Positions 1 to 8,184 of a DNA stretch of 64,000 bases are shown here, piece by piece. The stretch's first letter is position 1; each line of letters opens with the position of its first letter. The notes beneath the pieces were generated by a model that was given only the letters and a program-made list of their open reading frames with translations, made no database searches and was not told where the DNA came from. Source of the DNA: [Clostridium] innocuum. Its GTDB lineage: Bacteria; Bacillota_I; Bacilli_A; Erysipelotrichales; Erysipelotrichaceae. Position numbers and translations under genes: made by a program. The stretch covers positions 1,612,001 through 1,676,000 of the forward strand of contig CP048838.1 in the NCBI GenBank assembly GCA_012317185.1, written 5' to 3'.

Positions 1-693
1 TTTGTGACTACCGAGCACGTGGATTTGGAAAATTCCGCCAACCATTTCATGGATAGCTGGATGGACTATGACCGCTATTCTTTATATCTTGAGAATTTGC
101 AGAAAAATACAGACATCCGACTTCTGAAAGGTGTGGAAATCGGCTGGCTCAGAAAACATCATGGACGGCTTATGGCCTGGCTGCAATGCAAGCAATTTGA
201 TATTATCCTGCTCAGTATACATCAGAACGGAATCTTTGATTATATGGATGAGGAAGCTAAAAAGCATGATATCATCTATATTCTGCGTTCTTATTTCCAG
301 CAGATGCTCGATGCGCTGCGCAGTGGTATTCCAGCCAATGTTCTCAGTCATTTTGATTATGTCAGTCGCATACAGGATGTTGATACCGATACATTTCTCA
401 CCATTGCACATCCGTATATGGAGAAAATATTTCCGGAAATGATTAAGCGTGGCATTGCCCTGGAGCTGAATACCCGCAGTATGTTTCAGTATGGACAGCT
501 GCCTTTATATGAAATCGTGGTGGACTGGTATATACAGATGGGAGGAAGGATGTTTACCATGAGCTCGGACGCGCACAAAGCGCAAGCCTATGCCTACCAT
601 TTTGATGAGGGAAAGGAATTTCTGCGGCGGCATGATATTTCAAAGCTGACAGTCTTTCAGGAAGGAAAGCCGATTGAAATTGCGTGGGAATAA
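1..693 (+). CDS. PHP-domain histidinol-phosphatase-like protein, 5' end outside window
   Basis: The reading frame is open from the first base, so the N-terminus (including the first His motif of the PHP metal site) lies to the left of the window. The visible 230 residues start at the ITEHVD-type segment (TTEHVDLE) and contain LLKGVEIGW, an SIHQNG segment, SHFDYVSR and, near the end, SSDAHKA; these are metal-binding His/Asp/Glu positions of the HisJ-type PHP phosphoesterases. Family members hydrolyse histidinol phosphate or similar small phosphate esters in the cytoplasm. No his genes are visible next to it, so the substrate is uncertain. The gene ends with TAA at 691-693 and nothing overlaps it downstream. 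Confidence 0.8.
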   Translation, partial: FVTTEHVDLENSANHFMDSWMDYDRYSLYLENLQKNTDIRLLKGVEIGWLRKHHGRLMAWLQCKQFDIILLSIHQNGIFDYMDEEAKKHDIIYILRSYFQQMLDALRSGIPANVLSHFDYVSRIQDVDTDTFLTIAHPYMEKIFPEMIKRGIALELNTRSMFQYGQLPLYEIVVDWYIQMGGRMFTMSSDAHKAQAYAYHFDEGKEFLRRHDISKLTVFQEGKPIEIAWE

Positions 694-1142
694 GACCGTT
701 ATGATATGGAAGGTAACACATGCGTTCTTATATCATAAGGGATGTATCTTTGTGTAGTGTTCACGCATGCAGCAAATCATGAATACGTATTGATTGACTT
801 TTTGGGTAGGGAAGCATGCGATTCTCATCCTATCAGGATGATAGTACGAATGCGGTATAGTAGGAAATGATGAAAACAGGCGATTTCATGCGGTTAAAAG
901 AATCAGCATGAGAAATCTGTGTTAGCTAAAGAATCCCGTAGTTGTTTGGGTCAAACATAAGCAGGTATAAGGAGAGCGGCAAAAATCAGTATGGTGCCGG
1001 CTCTTTTTTTAAACATATCCGATTCCTTGTTATTGCATTCTGGAGAGACGCAGAGTACTCATGTATAGCAAAAATGTAAACGACAGTTTCTAGGATAACT
1101 GGAAAAGACATGATATGATAGATCTATCAGGGAGGCGAGTTC
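694..1142. other. intergenic region without a recognised gene
   Basis: About 450 bases hold no credible reading frame on either strand. The only structure seen is an imperfect hairpin followed by a T run at 971-1010, listed separately, and a good ribosome site (GGGAGGCGAG) just before the gene at 1143. Confidence 0.5.
971..1010 (+). terminator. probable rho-independent terminator
   Basis: GGAGAGCGGC pairs imperfectly with GCCGGCTC around a loop, and seven T follow. It lies 280 bases after the PHP gene, so it probably ends a longer transcript. Confidence 0.45.
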
Positions 1143-1805
1143 ATGTTTCATTTAAAAATGATAGAGTATAGGAAAAAGAATATGATGACACAAGAAGAAT
1201 TAGCTGATAGATTAGGTGTCTCCAGACAAACGATTACAAAATGGGAGAAGGGAACGATTCTGCCGAGTTTGGAATATCTGATTGATTTGTCTCGGTTATT
1301 TGGAGTAACGATTGATCATTTGGTTAAGGATGATGATTGTATATGTGAAAGTTCACATCAGGTTCACACAACAGCCCTCGCGGAATTTTTAGTAACTGCC
1401 AAGCAATCAACCTATGCGGCGCAGAAAAATAAAACAGAAGGGACAAGACAAGGCTCCCATGACTATATGTTTTCCAGAAATCCATATACATACCGAGATT
1501 CATTCTTTGGCGCTTCCTGTTTTTCCGGTCAGGAGCTGGTTTACAGGGATGCTCAGGCCTGCTGGAGTATGAATTATTACGGAACAGTTTTACATGAAGC
1601 CTTTCATGGTGATTTTTTGAAAGAGGCACTTATGCTTGTCGATACGCAAAGACCCTATAGGGGACCTGCTATGTACAGAAAAGGAGAATATACCTATATT
1701 TCAGAAGTAGAAGGAGACATCTGTTTATTTCAAGGTCATGAAAGCATATTTTATCAGACGCAGAAAATATATGAGGGCTGTTTTCACGGCGGAGTGATTC
1801 GATAG
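1143..1805 (+). CDS. XRE-family regulator with C-terminal DUF5680 domain
   Basis: The first 65 residues form a classical Cro/CI helix-turn-helix: MTQEELADRLGVSRQTITKWEKG, then PSLEYLIDLSRLFGVTIDHLV. Residues ~75-220 (DYMFSRNPYTYRDSFFGASCFSGQELVYR, ...WSMNYYG) match the pattern I know as DUF5680, a domain of unknown ligand that follows XRE domains in clostridial regulators. It is a soluble DNA-binding protein; the target is unknown. The start has a strong Shine-Dalgarno sequence (GGGAGGCGAG, seven bases upstream). It is followed by a broken flavin-binding gene that may have been its target, which is inference only. Confidence 0.85.
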   Translation: MFHLKMIEYRKKNMMTQEELADRLGVSRQTITKWEKGTILPSLEYLIDLSRLFGVTIDHLVKDDDCICESSHQVHTTALAEFLVTAKQSTYAAQKNKTEGTRQGSHDYMFSRNPYTYRDSFFGASCFSGQELVYRDAQACWSMNYYGTVLHEAFHGDFLKEALMLVDTQRPYRGPAMYRKGEYTYISEVEGDICLFQGHESIFYQTQKIYEGCFHGGVIR

Positions 1806-1900
1806 GGAAAGGCGTGATAAGCTGATTTTATTAAATAATCTGATCCGGTATGATCTGTATCAAAATCAGTGACTGTACGCAGTTGGAAACGGAGGCAATT

Positions 1901-2360
1901 ATGCAGAATAAATATCAGCAGAAATACACAGAGATATTTCAACAAATCGGGGACCACGCCAAACTGGTACTTGCGACTTCTCTTAACAACAAGGTTTCCG
2001 CTAGAACAATGAGTTTCGTCATTCTGGAGGGAAGCCTTTACTTTCAAACGGATAAAGGGATGCGTAAATATAAGGATATAAAGGGAAATCCAAATGTTGC
2101 ATTATGCTTCTCCAATATTCAGCTTGAAGGAATTTGTGAGGATCGGACGACCTATCGAGCATGAGGACTTTTGCAGACTGTTTCAACAACACTTGCCATC
2201 GTCCTTTGAAGCCTATAGCCAGCTTCCAAATGAAAGGTTATTTGTAGTGAGGCCAACGTTCATTCAAAGATGGAGCTATATCAATGAATCGCCAATGATA
2301 GAAAGACTCTATCTTCATGAAAAGCAGTATCATGAAGAAGCCTATCTGAACGATGATTGA
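1901..2360 (+). pseudogene. pyridoxamine 5'-phosphate oxidase-like flavoprotein, frameshifted
   Basis: The ATG at 1901 follows GGAGG by five bases. The first frame encodes a split-barrel FMN-binding domain (KLVLATSLNNKVSARTMSFVILEGSLYFQTDKG, NPNVALCFSNIQLEG) and then runs into a TGA at 2162. The remaining domain continues in the next frame (IGRPIEHEDFCRLFQQHLPSSFEAY, NERLFVVRPTFIQRW). The join is at about 2141-2143, where GAGGATCGGA stands for an expected GAG-GAN-ATC-GGA, that is a loss of two bases. The protein would be about 153 residues if intact. Intact relatives are small flavin reductase or general-stress-like proteins. It could also be a sequencing error. Confidence 0.75.
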
Positions 2361-2380
2361 ACGTATATGATTTGTAATAG

Positions 2381-2644
2381 TTACTGGGATATGAGCATAC
2401 GGATATCATCTGTATGTCTGCCATAAGCCCTGCGGATAAAAAACCGCAGACTGTGGATTACGTTACTGTGATGTAATCTGTTTTCTACGGTTTTTTGTAT
2501 ATGTTCATATAGAGCCTGATGCAGAGGTTTATATAAGAGAACTGCCATAGCCGCCAAATGCATGACCTGATTGTGAGAAAGTGCAGTTTCAATGGCTCGT
2601 ATTAAAACTGCAGCTCCGTAATAGAGCTTGTCTGGAATGCCTGA
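2381..2644 (-). pseudogene. unrecognised open frame joined to a flavodoxin stub
   Basis: The minus strand is open from 2644 to the stop at 2381. It reads IPDKLYYGAAVLIRAIETALS, then an ATG at 2563 and about 60 residues rich in His and Leu (KPLHQALYEHIQKTVENRLHH). I do not recognise it. No ribosome site precedes the ATG, and its 5' side runs, out of frame, into the flavodoxin start at 2712. It may be the tail of a deleted gene that was fused to the flavodoxin stub, or a chance frame. Confidence 0.25.
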
Positions 2645-2712
2645 TTACATTGACTATACCAGTGTAATTTCGATCCACTAGCGCTGAAATATGCAATTAG
2701 TGCTTTCTTCAT
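2602..2712 (-). pseudogene. flavodoxin N-terminal stub
   Basis: The ATG at 2712 has a textbook ribosome site (AAAGGAGGAGTTAGG) and encodes MKKALIAYFSASG, the first strand and FMN phosphate loop of a flavodoxin. After residue 13 the similarity stops abruptly and a stop follows at codon 37. The promoter-proximal part of a flavodoxin gene therefore survives with the rest deleted or replaced. The junction carries a 16-base match to the CRISPR-like repeats found elsewhere in the window (see findings). Confidence 0.6.
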
Positions 2713-3159
2713 CCTAACTCCTCCTTTATGATTGATATAAAGATTCATACGCCTTTACTATACAACTTAAAGTTCACTATAAGTCAAGTGTAAAATATAA
2801 AAACCTAGGTATGCTTGAAAAGCATGCAGATAGACTGCATGCCACTGTAAAGAAGTTGATAAGCGTTTGTAGCGATAGGATGAAGGTATTTTTACTATAA
2901 GAAAGAAATATGATACCCTATCTTTTCATGAATGTAGAAGTACGGACAGCTATGCTTTGAAGGTAAGTGATGCATATCCATGTACTGCTTTTTCATCATA
3001 CTTGCTCCATGGCAGTATGTTTGCAGAGAAACTGTGTTGTACAAACAATCAAGAGTTAGAGGTTACGCTAGATCTCCTGCATTTTTCACTATGCTTCAGC
3101 ACCATGCCTTCCTTCATGGAATTTGCTTCTACTTTCGGCGTTGTTTGAAGAACAGCATG
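2713..3159. other. intergenic region without a recognised gene
   Basis: About 450 bases between the flavodoxin stub (leftward) and the 3' end of thioredoxin (leftward). Short overlapping open frames are present, but they lack ribosome sites and are mostly complements of the thioredoxin gene. Confidence 0.4.
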
Positions 3160-3468
3160 CTATTCCCCAATCCAGGATTTGATTTGTTCCAGGCTGTGAT
3201 AGCCGCTGACACTTCCCTGTATGGAGCCATTCTGCATATATACCAGTGTTGGAATGCTCATAACCTGAAACATGCCGGCCAGCTGAGGCTCTTCATCAAT
3301 GTTGATTTTCACGATTTTTGTATGTTCCGCCTCTTCGCTGATCTGTTCGATGACCGGCTTCAGCATCTGACAGGGACCGCACCAGTCTGCATAGAAATCA
3401 ATGAGGACAGGCTCTGTGCTGTCCAGTATTTCCTCTTCATAATTCCCGCTTGTTACATGTATTGTCAT
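3160..3468 (-). CDS. trxA: thioredoxin
   Basis: A 102-residue cytoplasmic thioredoxin that reduces protein disulfides. The active site WCGPC is preceded by PVLIDFYAD and followed by QMLKPVIEQI; the cis-proline loop reads MSIPTLVYMQNG and the C-terminal helix SLEQIKSWI. I chose the second ATG (3468) because AAGGAGGT lies seven bases before it, while the first ATG (3474) is only two bases away from that site. It stands alone, transcribed away from the flavodoxin-ferredoxin gene at 3817. No thioredoxin reductase is adjacent. Confidence 0.95.
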   Translation of the reverse strand: MTIHVTSGNYEEEILDSTEPVLIDFYADWCGPCQMLKPVIEQISEEAEHTKIVKINIDEEPQLAGMFQVMSIPTLVYMQNGSIQGSVSGYHSLEQIKSWIGE

Positions 3469-3816
3469 AATCATGACCTCCTTGCTTTATCTTACGCATA
3501 AAGCATACTACCGGCGAACAAAAACTTCAGTGACTTTATCACATTCCTGAAATATACAGCCTGTCCTACAGCTCCTGTACTAGGATAAGCGTGTAATCAT
3601 ACAAGGAGGGAAAAACAGTTTTTGAGGAGGCAGGTTTTTTATGCAGTGACTTTTTCCGGCAGTGAAGGAAAAACGGCAGGGCGTATTGAATCACACCGCC
3701 CATCGTTCTATAATGGAGAAAGATACAAAAGGGTTCAGGTATGCATGCTTTTACCAAGATTGTGAAGGCTTGCTTCCGAATGCATCTGTATACCTGAAAG
3801 GAGAGGAGATTTTATC
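3469..3816. other. divergent intergenic region
   Basis: This 350-base region separates thioredoxin (leftward) from the flavodoxin-ferredoxin gene (rightward) and must carry both promoters. No unambiguous -35/-10 pair or operator could be picked out by eye. Confidence 0.35.
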
Positions 3817-4581
3817 ATGGCATTTTATACGATTCTATTCAGTCCCTGCGGCGGAACAAGGCGCATTGCTGAAATACTGGAGCGTGAATGGAAGGAAGAA
3901 CAACGTATCTGTATCGACCTTTGTGATCTACAGGTAACAAAAAGTCTTCTTTATTTTAAAGAGGATGATACCTGCATCATAGCTATGCCTTCCTATGGAG
4001 GAAGAGCACCACAAACAGCATTGCAGCGACTGCGTGTCATACAGGGAAATCATGCTTCTGCTATTCTGGTATGCAGCTATGGCAATCGTGCCTATGAGGA
4101 TACTCTGCTGGAGATGAAGGAACGTGCACAGGAAAGCGGCTTTGTGTGCCGTGCCGCGATCGCGGCTGTTGCCGAGCATTCCATCATGCATCAGTATGGA
4201 GCCGGACGTCCCGATGCACAGGATACACAGGAGCTTAATGTATTTGCCCGTCAGATACGGGAGCATTTGGAAAAGGATGCGGCATGTGAGCTGCAAGTAA
4301 CGGGAAACCATCCGTATAAGCCCTATAACGGAGTTCCGTTGAAGCCTTCTGCAAATCAATCGTGTATGCAATGTGGGCAGTGCGCCGCACAATGCCCTGT
4401 ACAGGCGATCCCGATAAAGCATCCGGAAAAAACAGACACAGACCGTTGTATATCCTGTATGCGCTGCGTCGCTGTTTGTCCTGTACATGCCCGCAGCTTG
4501 AATAAGCTGTTGCTGGCGGTTTCTGTTAGAAAGCTGCATAAGGCCTGTGTGACAAGAAAGAGTAACGATTTGTTTCTGTGA
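3817..4581 (+). CDS. flavodoxin / 2[4Fe-4S] ferredoxin fusion protein
   Basis: 254 residues. The N-terminal half is flavodoxin-like (FYTILFSPCGGTRRIAEIL; MPSYGGRAPQTALQRL; ILVCSYGNRAYEDTLLEM), resembling FMN-binding folds. Residues ~185-225 carry two cluster motifs, CMQCGQCAAQCP and CISCMRCVAVCP. It belongs to the same general type as EFR1-like proteins, intramolecular electron carriers of unknown partner. GGAGAGGAG precedes the start. The small ferredoxin and membrane protein downstream suggest a redox operon. The C-terminal tail after the second cluster is short and basic. Confidence 0.85.
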   Translation: MAFYTILFSPCGGTRRIAEILEREWKEEQRICIDLCDLQVTKSLLYFKEDDTCIIAMPSYGGRAPQTALQRLRVIQGNHASAILVCSYGNRAYEDTLLEMKERAQESGFVCRAAIAAVAEHSIMHQYGAGRPDAQDTQELNVFARQIREHLEKDAACELQVTGNHPYKPYNGVPLKPSANQSCMQCGQCAAQCPVQAIPIKHPEKTDTDRCISCMRCVAVCPVHARSLNKLLLAVSVRKLHKACVTRKSNDLFL

Positions 4582-4644
4582 CAAAGTCACGGTAAAACGG
4601 CAGCTTCTTCTGTATACTGAATACAGGCAGAAGGAGGAGCTGTT

Positions 4645-4827
4645 TTGAAAAAAGCTTTTGTAGAAGAAAAAGAGTGTATTGCCTGTGGAACCTGTCTTGT
4701 CACATGTCCCCGTCAGGCGATACACATTGCGCATGGCTGTTACGCAGTCATTGATTCTGTGCGCTGTGTAGGCTGCGGTCTATGCAGTAAGGCCTGTCCA
4801 GCAAACGTTATTGAGGTGCATTCATGA
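4645..4827 (+). CDS. small 2[4Fe-4S] ferredoxin
   Basis: 60 residues with two complete cluster motifs, CIACGTCLVTCP and CVGCGLCSKACP, as in clostridial ferredoxins. The start is a TTG at 4645 placed ten bases after AAGGAGG; no ATG is available. Its last codons overlap the ATG of the membrane protein at 4824 by four bases, so the two are translationally coupled and are probably partners in membrane-linked electron transfer. Confidence 0.9.
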   Translation: MKKAFVEEKECIACGTCLVTCPRQAIHIAHGCYAVIDSVRCVGCGLCSKACPANVIEVHS

Positions 4828-5381
4828 AAAAGAAATGGTCAGATTATTTTTGGATTGCATCCCTGCTGTATTTGTTTCTCGGTTTGTTTCATATTCTGTT
4901 TGCCTGGCTGGGACTCATTTGTTTTCTGGTACCGCTGCTGCTGGCTGTTGGAAAAGGAGAAAAGAGCTACTGTAATCATTACTGCGGCCGGGGACAGCTT
5001 ATGCAGCGTCTGGGAAATCGGTTTTCTGCACAGCGAGCCTGTCCTGGATGGCTGAGAAGCAGGTGGTTTCGCTATGGTTTTCTGCTGTTCTTTTTATCAA
5101 TGTTTGCCAGTATGCTGTATATGAGCTATGCTGTTCTGCAGGGAAAGCCGCTATCCGCTTCCATCACACTTTTATGGACTGTGCGGATTCCATGGTTTGT
5201 AAAGTCCGGTGCACCGGACTGGATACTGCAGTTTGCATACGGCTTTTACAGTCTGATGCTGACAAGCACGATGCTGGGCATCCTCACCATGCTGGTGTAT
5301 AAACCCCGGACATGTTGTGTATACTGTCCAATGGGTACCATGACACAGATGGTATGCAGAGTAAAAAAAAGGAAATTTTGA
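4824..5381 (+). CDS. NapH/NosR-like 4Fe-4S membrane protein
   Basis: 185 residues with about four membrane segments (roughly 10-42, 83-105, 110-125 and 150-172). Two cysteine-rich loops, CNHYCGRG near residue 50 and CCVYCPMGTM near residue 168, are arranged as in the NapH/NosR/YccM polyferredoxin family, but the C-terminal soluble ferredoxin domain is missing. The separate ferredoxin encoded by the overlapping upstream gene may take its place. Such proteins pass electrons between the membrane and redox enzymes; the partner is unknown here. Confidence 0.75.
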   Translation: MKKKWSDYFWIASLLYLFLGLFHILFAWLGLICFLVPLLLAVGKGEKSYCNHYCGRGQLMQRLGNRFSAQRACPGWLRSRWFRYGFLLFFLSMFASMLYMSYAVLQGKPLSASITLLWTVRIPWFVKSGAPDWILQFAYGFYSLMLTSTMLGILTMLVYKPRTCCVYCPMGTMTQMVCRVKKRKF

Positions 5382-5422
5382 TGAAAGTATGCTATGATAA
5401 CGGTAAAGATAGGAGTGAGTTT

Positions 5423-5629
5423 ATGAAAAAAGCATTTCAGGTTGAAGGTATGATGTGCCAGCACTGTGAACAGCGTGTAAATAAGGCACTGCAAGGCATG
5501 GAAGGCGTTAGCGCCTGTTCGGCAAGTGCAAAAGACGGTATTGTCAATGTGGAGTATGATGCGCAGCGGATCAATGATGCCGCTATTATACAGGCAATCA
5601 CAGACACCGGATATGATGTAAAAGGGTAA
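5423..5629 (+). CDS. heavy-metal-associated (CopZ-like) metallochaperone
   Basis: 68 residues forming a ferredoxin-like HMA domain with the metal site MMCQHC (usual MxCxxC), followed by EQRVNKALQGMEGV and a C-terminal TGYDVKG. It binds Cu(I) or a similar soft metal for delivery to a P-type ATPase or repressor, neither of which is visible here. The ATG at 5423 was chosen for the AGGAGTGAG site just before it and because the domain begins there. It probably ends the operon that starts at 3817, and a terminator follows. Confidence 0.9.
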   Translation: MKKAFQVEGMMCQHCEQRVNKALQGMEGVSACSASAKDGIVNVEYDAQRINDAAIIQAITDTGYDVKG

Positions 5630-5699
5630 GGAGTGCAGCCTGCAGCTGTTGTCTGAATGGCTGCTGACTGCGTGTTCCTCCATATGATTTAGAAGACAG

Positions 5700-5724
5700 C
5701 GTCTTGTTTCAAAGACGTTTTTTT
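5700..5724 (+). terminator. rho-independent terminator
   Basis: CGTCTT pairs with AAGACG around a six-base loop and is followed by seven T. It closes the 3817-5629 operon. Confidence 0.75.
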
Positions 5725-6299
5725 GTGCGTCCGCGTTTTGAAATTCACAGTAGCGGTGGAGACACTGTCGCTTTCAATACTGTATCAAAACGACGCTCAT
5801 GGTTCCTTGCGTTTTTCGAATAGATGTTATAGCAGGTACCTCCCCATTTCATTACAGGATGCAGCATTTCTTCTATTGGAACACAATATTAAGATTGCAG
5901 CCTTTTTCAGGATGTTGAACCCTTTGTTTTATAGCAGGGCGTGTACGGTATATATGCGGTAGAGGGAGCAGAAGCAGGATACATAGGCTTATCCTTATAG
6001 TGTTTCTAGGGCATGGATATATCGGTCGCTTGGAAGCCTTACTTGCAGCTGTTGCGAATTACAGGCATCCTTATGTCTGTATGATCTGTATGAATGGAGA
6101 AGAAAATCCAAATGCAATGGGTGAATATAGAAGCGCGGATACCTGACTTCAGAAGCAAGCTGGCGCAGACAGATGTTGAACAGTCATAATCATCATCAGA
6201 ACAGAAAAAAACTGTGCTGGCATTTGATGGTTTTCTGTTAGCTGAAATTTCATCATTTTGCGATGCACAGTCCTTTTGTGAGAGTGTATTTGTTATGGT
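5725..6299. other. intergenic region with a possible gene remnant
   Basis: No intact gene is present. Around 5990-6150 the plus strand reads IVFLGHGYIGRLEALLAAV, then NYRHPYVCMICMNGEENPNA, ending at a TGA. It has no start codon or ribosome site. The composition looks protein-like, so it may be the tail of a lost gene; the family is not recognised. Confidence 0.3.
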
Positions 6300-7016
6300 C
6301 TATAGATGAGAAGAACCGCAGGAATGTCCATGTCCCTCATGGCTTCCGCAGGTATGTCCCTCACCGTGGTGAGAACACTGGATATTCGGATTGTATTGCA
6401 GATTGCCGTTCAGAAAGGAGGTAACCTGTGCATCTGCATCACCACATGCGCCACCATACAGCTCGATACCGGCTTCCGCAAGTGCATTCTTCGCACCGCC
6501 TCCGATACCGCCGCAGATCAGTGTATCCACCTGATTTGCTTTCAGCAGGGTGACCAGCGCACTGTGGCCGTTACCATTGGTGTCCAGGAGTCTGGTTGCT
6601 GTGACTTCCTGATTTGTAACCTCATAAAGCTTAAACATCTGTGTGTGTCCAAAGTGCTGGAACACCTGTCCGTTATCATACGTAACTGCAATTTTCATAC
6701 TATCATCTCCTGTTGGTTTCTGTGCAAGGTTCAGCTGATAATTGCCGCCGGCTATCACCATTGCACTGCCTTCCATGAGAAAGCGGGAAAGCTTGCGTCT
6801 TGCCTCATTATACAGGGATTGCACGCTGCCTCTGCTGGTCTGCATCTGCTTTGCACATTCCTCCTGATTCCATCCCAGATAATCAATCAGACGAATGGTC
6901 TCATATTCCTCTACACTCATTTGGATATGACTTGCGGGAATCGGCTCATCTGTATGGATGAAAGCAGTATAGCTCGGTATGGAGGACACGCATTTTTTCT
7001 TGCAAGGTCGTGGCAT
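6300..7016 (-). CDS. DUF134 (UPF0251) DNA-binding domain fused to NifX/NifB-type domain
   Basis: 238 residues. Residues 1-95 (MPRPCKKKCV...; MSVEEYETIRLIDYLGWNQEECA; TSRGSVQSLYNEARRKL) form the sigma-70 region-4-like helix-turn-helix of UPF0251. Residues ~108-210 (KIAVTYDNGQVFQHFGHTQMF; LICGGIGGGAKNALAEAGI) form a dinitrogenase iron-molybdenum cofactor-type domain. The last 25 residues are a His/Cys/Gly-rich tail that should bind metal. The ATG at 7016 is favoured by GAAGGAGCTG; an earlier ATG at 7049 has no site. A metal- or cluster-sensing regulator is an inference from this architecture. No nitrogenase genes are present. Confidence 0.85.
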   Translation of the reverse strand: MPRPCKKKCVSSIPSYTAFIHTDEPIPASHIQMSVEEYETIRLIDYLGWNQEECAKQMQTSRGSVQSLYNEARRKLSRFLMEGSAMVIAGGNYQLNLAQKPTGDDSMKIAVTYDNGQVFQHFGHTQMFKLYEVTNQEVTATRLLDTNGNGHSALVTLLKANQVDTLICGGIGGGAKNALAEAGIELYGGACGDADAQVTSFLNGNLQYNPNIQCSHHGEGHTCGSHEGHGHSCGSSHL

Positions 7017-7037
7017 TTTATCAGCTCCTTCTATGTT

Positions 7038-7066
7038 ATCATACGTCAATTATTTGCATATGTCAA
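7038..7066 (-). promoter_or_regulatory. sigma-A type promoter of the DUF134-NifX gene
   Basis: On the minus strand a perfect -35 TTGACA (7066-7061) and a -10 TATGAT (7043-7038) are 17 bases apart, 22 bases before the start codon. The overlapping ATTGACATATG and ATTGACGTATG form a direct repeat that could be an operator. Confidence 0.75.
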
Positions 7067-7303
7067 TAATAATACTGAAAATTAGCTCTGTTGTTATTTT
7101 GTATAAATAGCTGTAGCGTATCGGCAGATGCAGCTGTCAATAAGCATTGCTGTTATTCGCACAGCATTTCTATGCATTTTTGGAAGCAGCTGTCAATGCT
7201 GCTTCTGAAATTAGTGCTGCCGATTTTGACATATACGGGATTCTGTATATGGAAGCGTAAGGAAGGCAGCGTTAAAATGAAGACAGGATAGGAGGAATGC
7301 CAA

Positions 7304-7579
7304 ATGAAAAAGGGTTGGAAATGTATCTGTACCATTGGTGGAGTTGCTGCTCTATGTGCCGGGGCTTCCTTTGTGAAGGATTATCGCAATATGAAAAGGA
7401 TGGAAAAGCGCCTGGATTCTCTGCCTCTGCATAAGCTGAAGGAAAAGCTTTCCGATACTCAGGAGGATAAAGAGAAAACCGTCCTGACAATACCGAAGGA
7501 TATGCCAATGCTTGAGCGCTTGCGTGTGTGCAGACACGTACTGCATGGGAATGTCGGGAATCGGGATGCATGTAAATGA
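7304..7579 (+). CDS. small membrane-anchored protein of unknown function
   Basis: 91 residues. An N-terminal Lys-rich start and one membrane segment (residues ~6-22, CICTIGGVAALCAGASFV) are followed by a basic, helical cytoplasmic region. No family is recognised. The ribosome site TAGGAGGAATG is strong, and its stop overlaps the start of the DUF308 protein, so the two are co-translated. Confidence 0.65.
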   Translation: MKKGWKCICTIGGVAALCAGASFVKDYRNMKRMEKRLDSLPLHKLKEKLSDTQEDKEKTVLTIPKDMPMLERLRVCRHVLHGNVGNRDACK

Positions 7580-8184
7580 TGAAGCGATTCAGAGATTTTG
7601 CACGTGTATTCAGTGAGAACAGTGAGAACTGGAACCGCAAGCTGAAATCGGTTAGGCTGCTTGGTGCTGTTGTAAGTCTTTGTATGCTGGTTTGCGCAGT
7701 TTTGTGTATGCATTCCGCAGTACCGATGCACCAGGCATTAAAGACAGCTGCCGCACTTGTGATAATTGCACTGGGAATGTATCAGCTGGTGGATTATTAC
7801 TATATGCCGGTTCTTTTACGGGATGGGGGAACGCTGATTGGTGCTGTTCTGAATACGGTGATCGGTATGCTTCTGCTGTTCTCACCGGTGGAAATCACAG
7901 TATCAGTTTTTGCCTATATGTTTGGATTTCTATTGATGATTTTTGGTGTGAATAAAATCACCTTTGCCAATAAGCTGCATTTTTTTGGTATCTTTGATTA
8001 CAGCTGGGTGATAGCAAGCGGAGTTTTGAATATACTTGCTGCTGCTGTTTTTCTGATAATCCCGCTCATATCCATTGTGATGCTGAATACGGCACTTGCA
8101 GGCTACTTGGCTATGGGTGGAATCACATTGCTTGTGGAAGTGGTTACCATGAAAAATATGAAGATAGAGGATGCTCAGGAATGA
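7576..8184 (+). CDS. DUF308 (HdeD-like) integral membrane protein
   Basis: 202 residues with about six membrane helices arranged as repeated pairs (SLCMLVCAVLCMH; ALVIIALGMYQLVDYYY; GTLIGAVLNTVIGMLLLF; VFAYMFGFLLMIFGVNKI; VLNILAAAVFLIIPL), the DUF308/HdeD pattern. HdeD relatives are linked to acid resistance, but the function in Firmicutes is not established. Its ATGATG start overlaps the TGA of the preceding gene. Confidence 0.75.
   Translation: MMKRFRDFARVFSENSENWNRKLKSVRLLGAVVSLCMLVCAVLCMHSAVPMHQALKTAAALVIIALGMYQLVDYYYMPVLLRDGGTLIGAVLNTVIGMLLLFSPVEITVSVFAYMFGFLLMIFGVNKITFANKLHFFGIFDYSWVIASGVLNILAAAVFLIIPLISIVMLNTALAGYLAMGGITLLVEVVTMKNMKIEDAQE

Noticed and set aside
3928..4734. 268-codon minus-strand frame
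   Set aside because: It is antisense to the flavodoxin-ferredoxin gene and the small ferredoxin, both with intact cluster motifs.
5723..5962. 79-codon plus-strand frame after the CopZ-like gene
   Set aside because: It starts inside the terminator T run, lacks a ribosome site and has no protein-like pattern.
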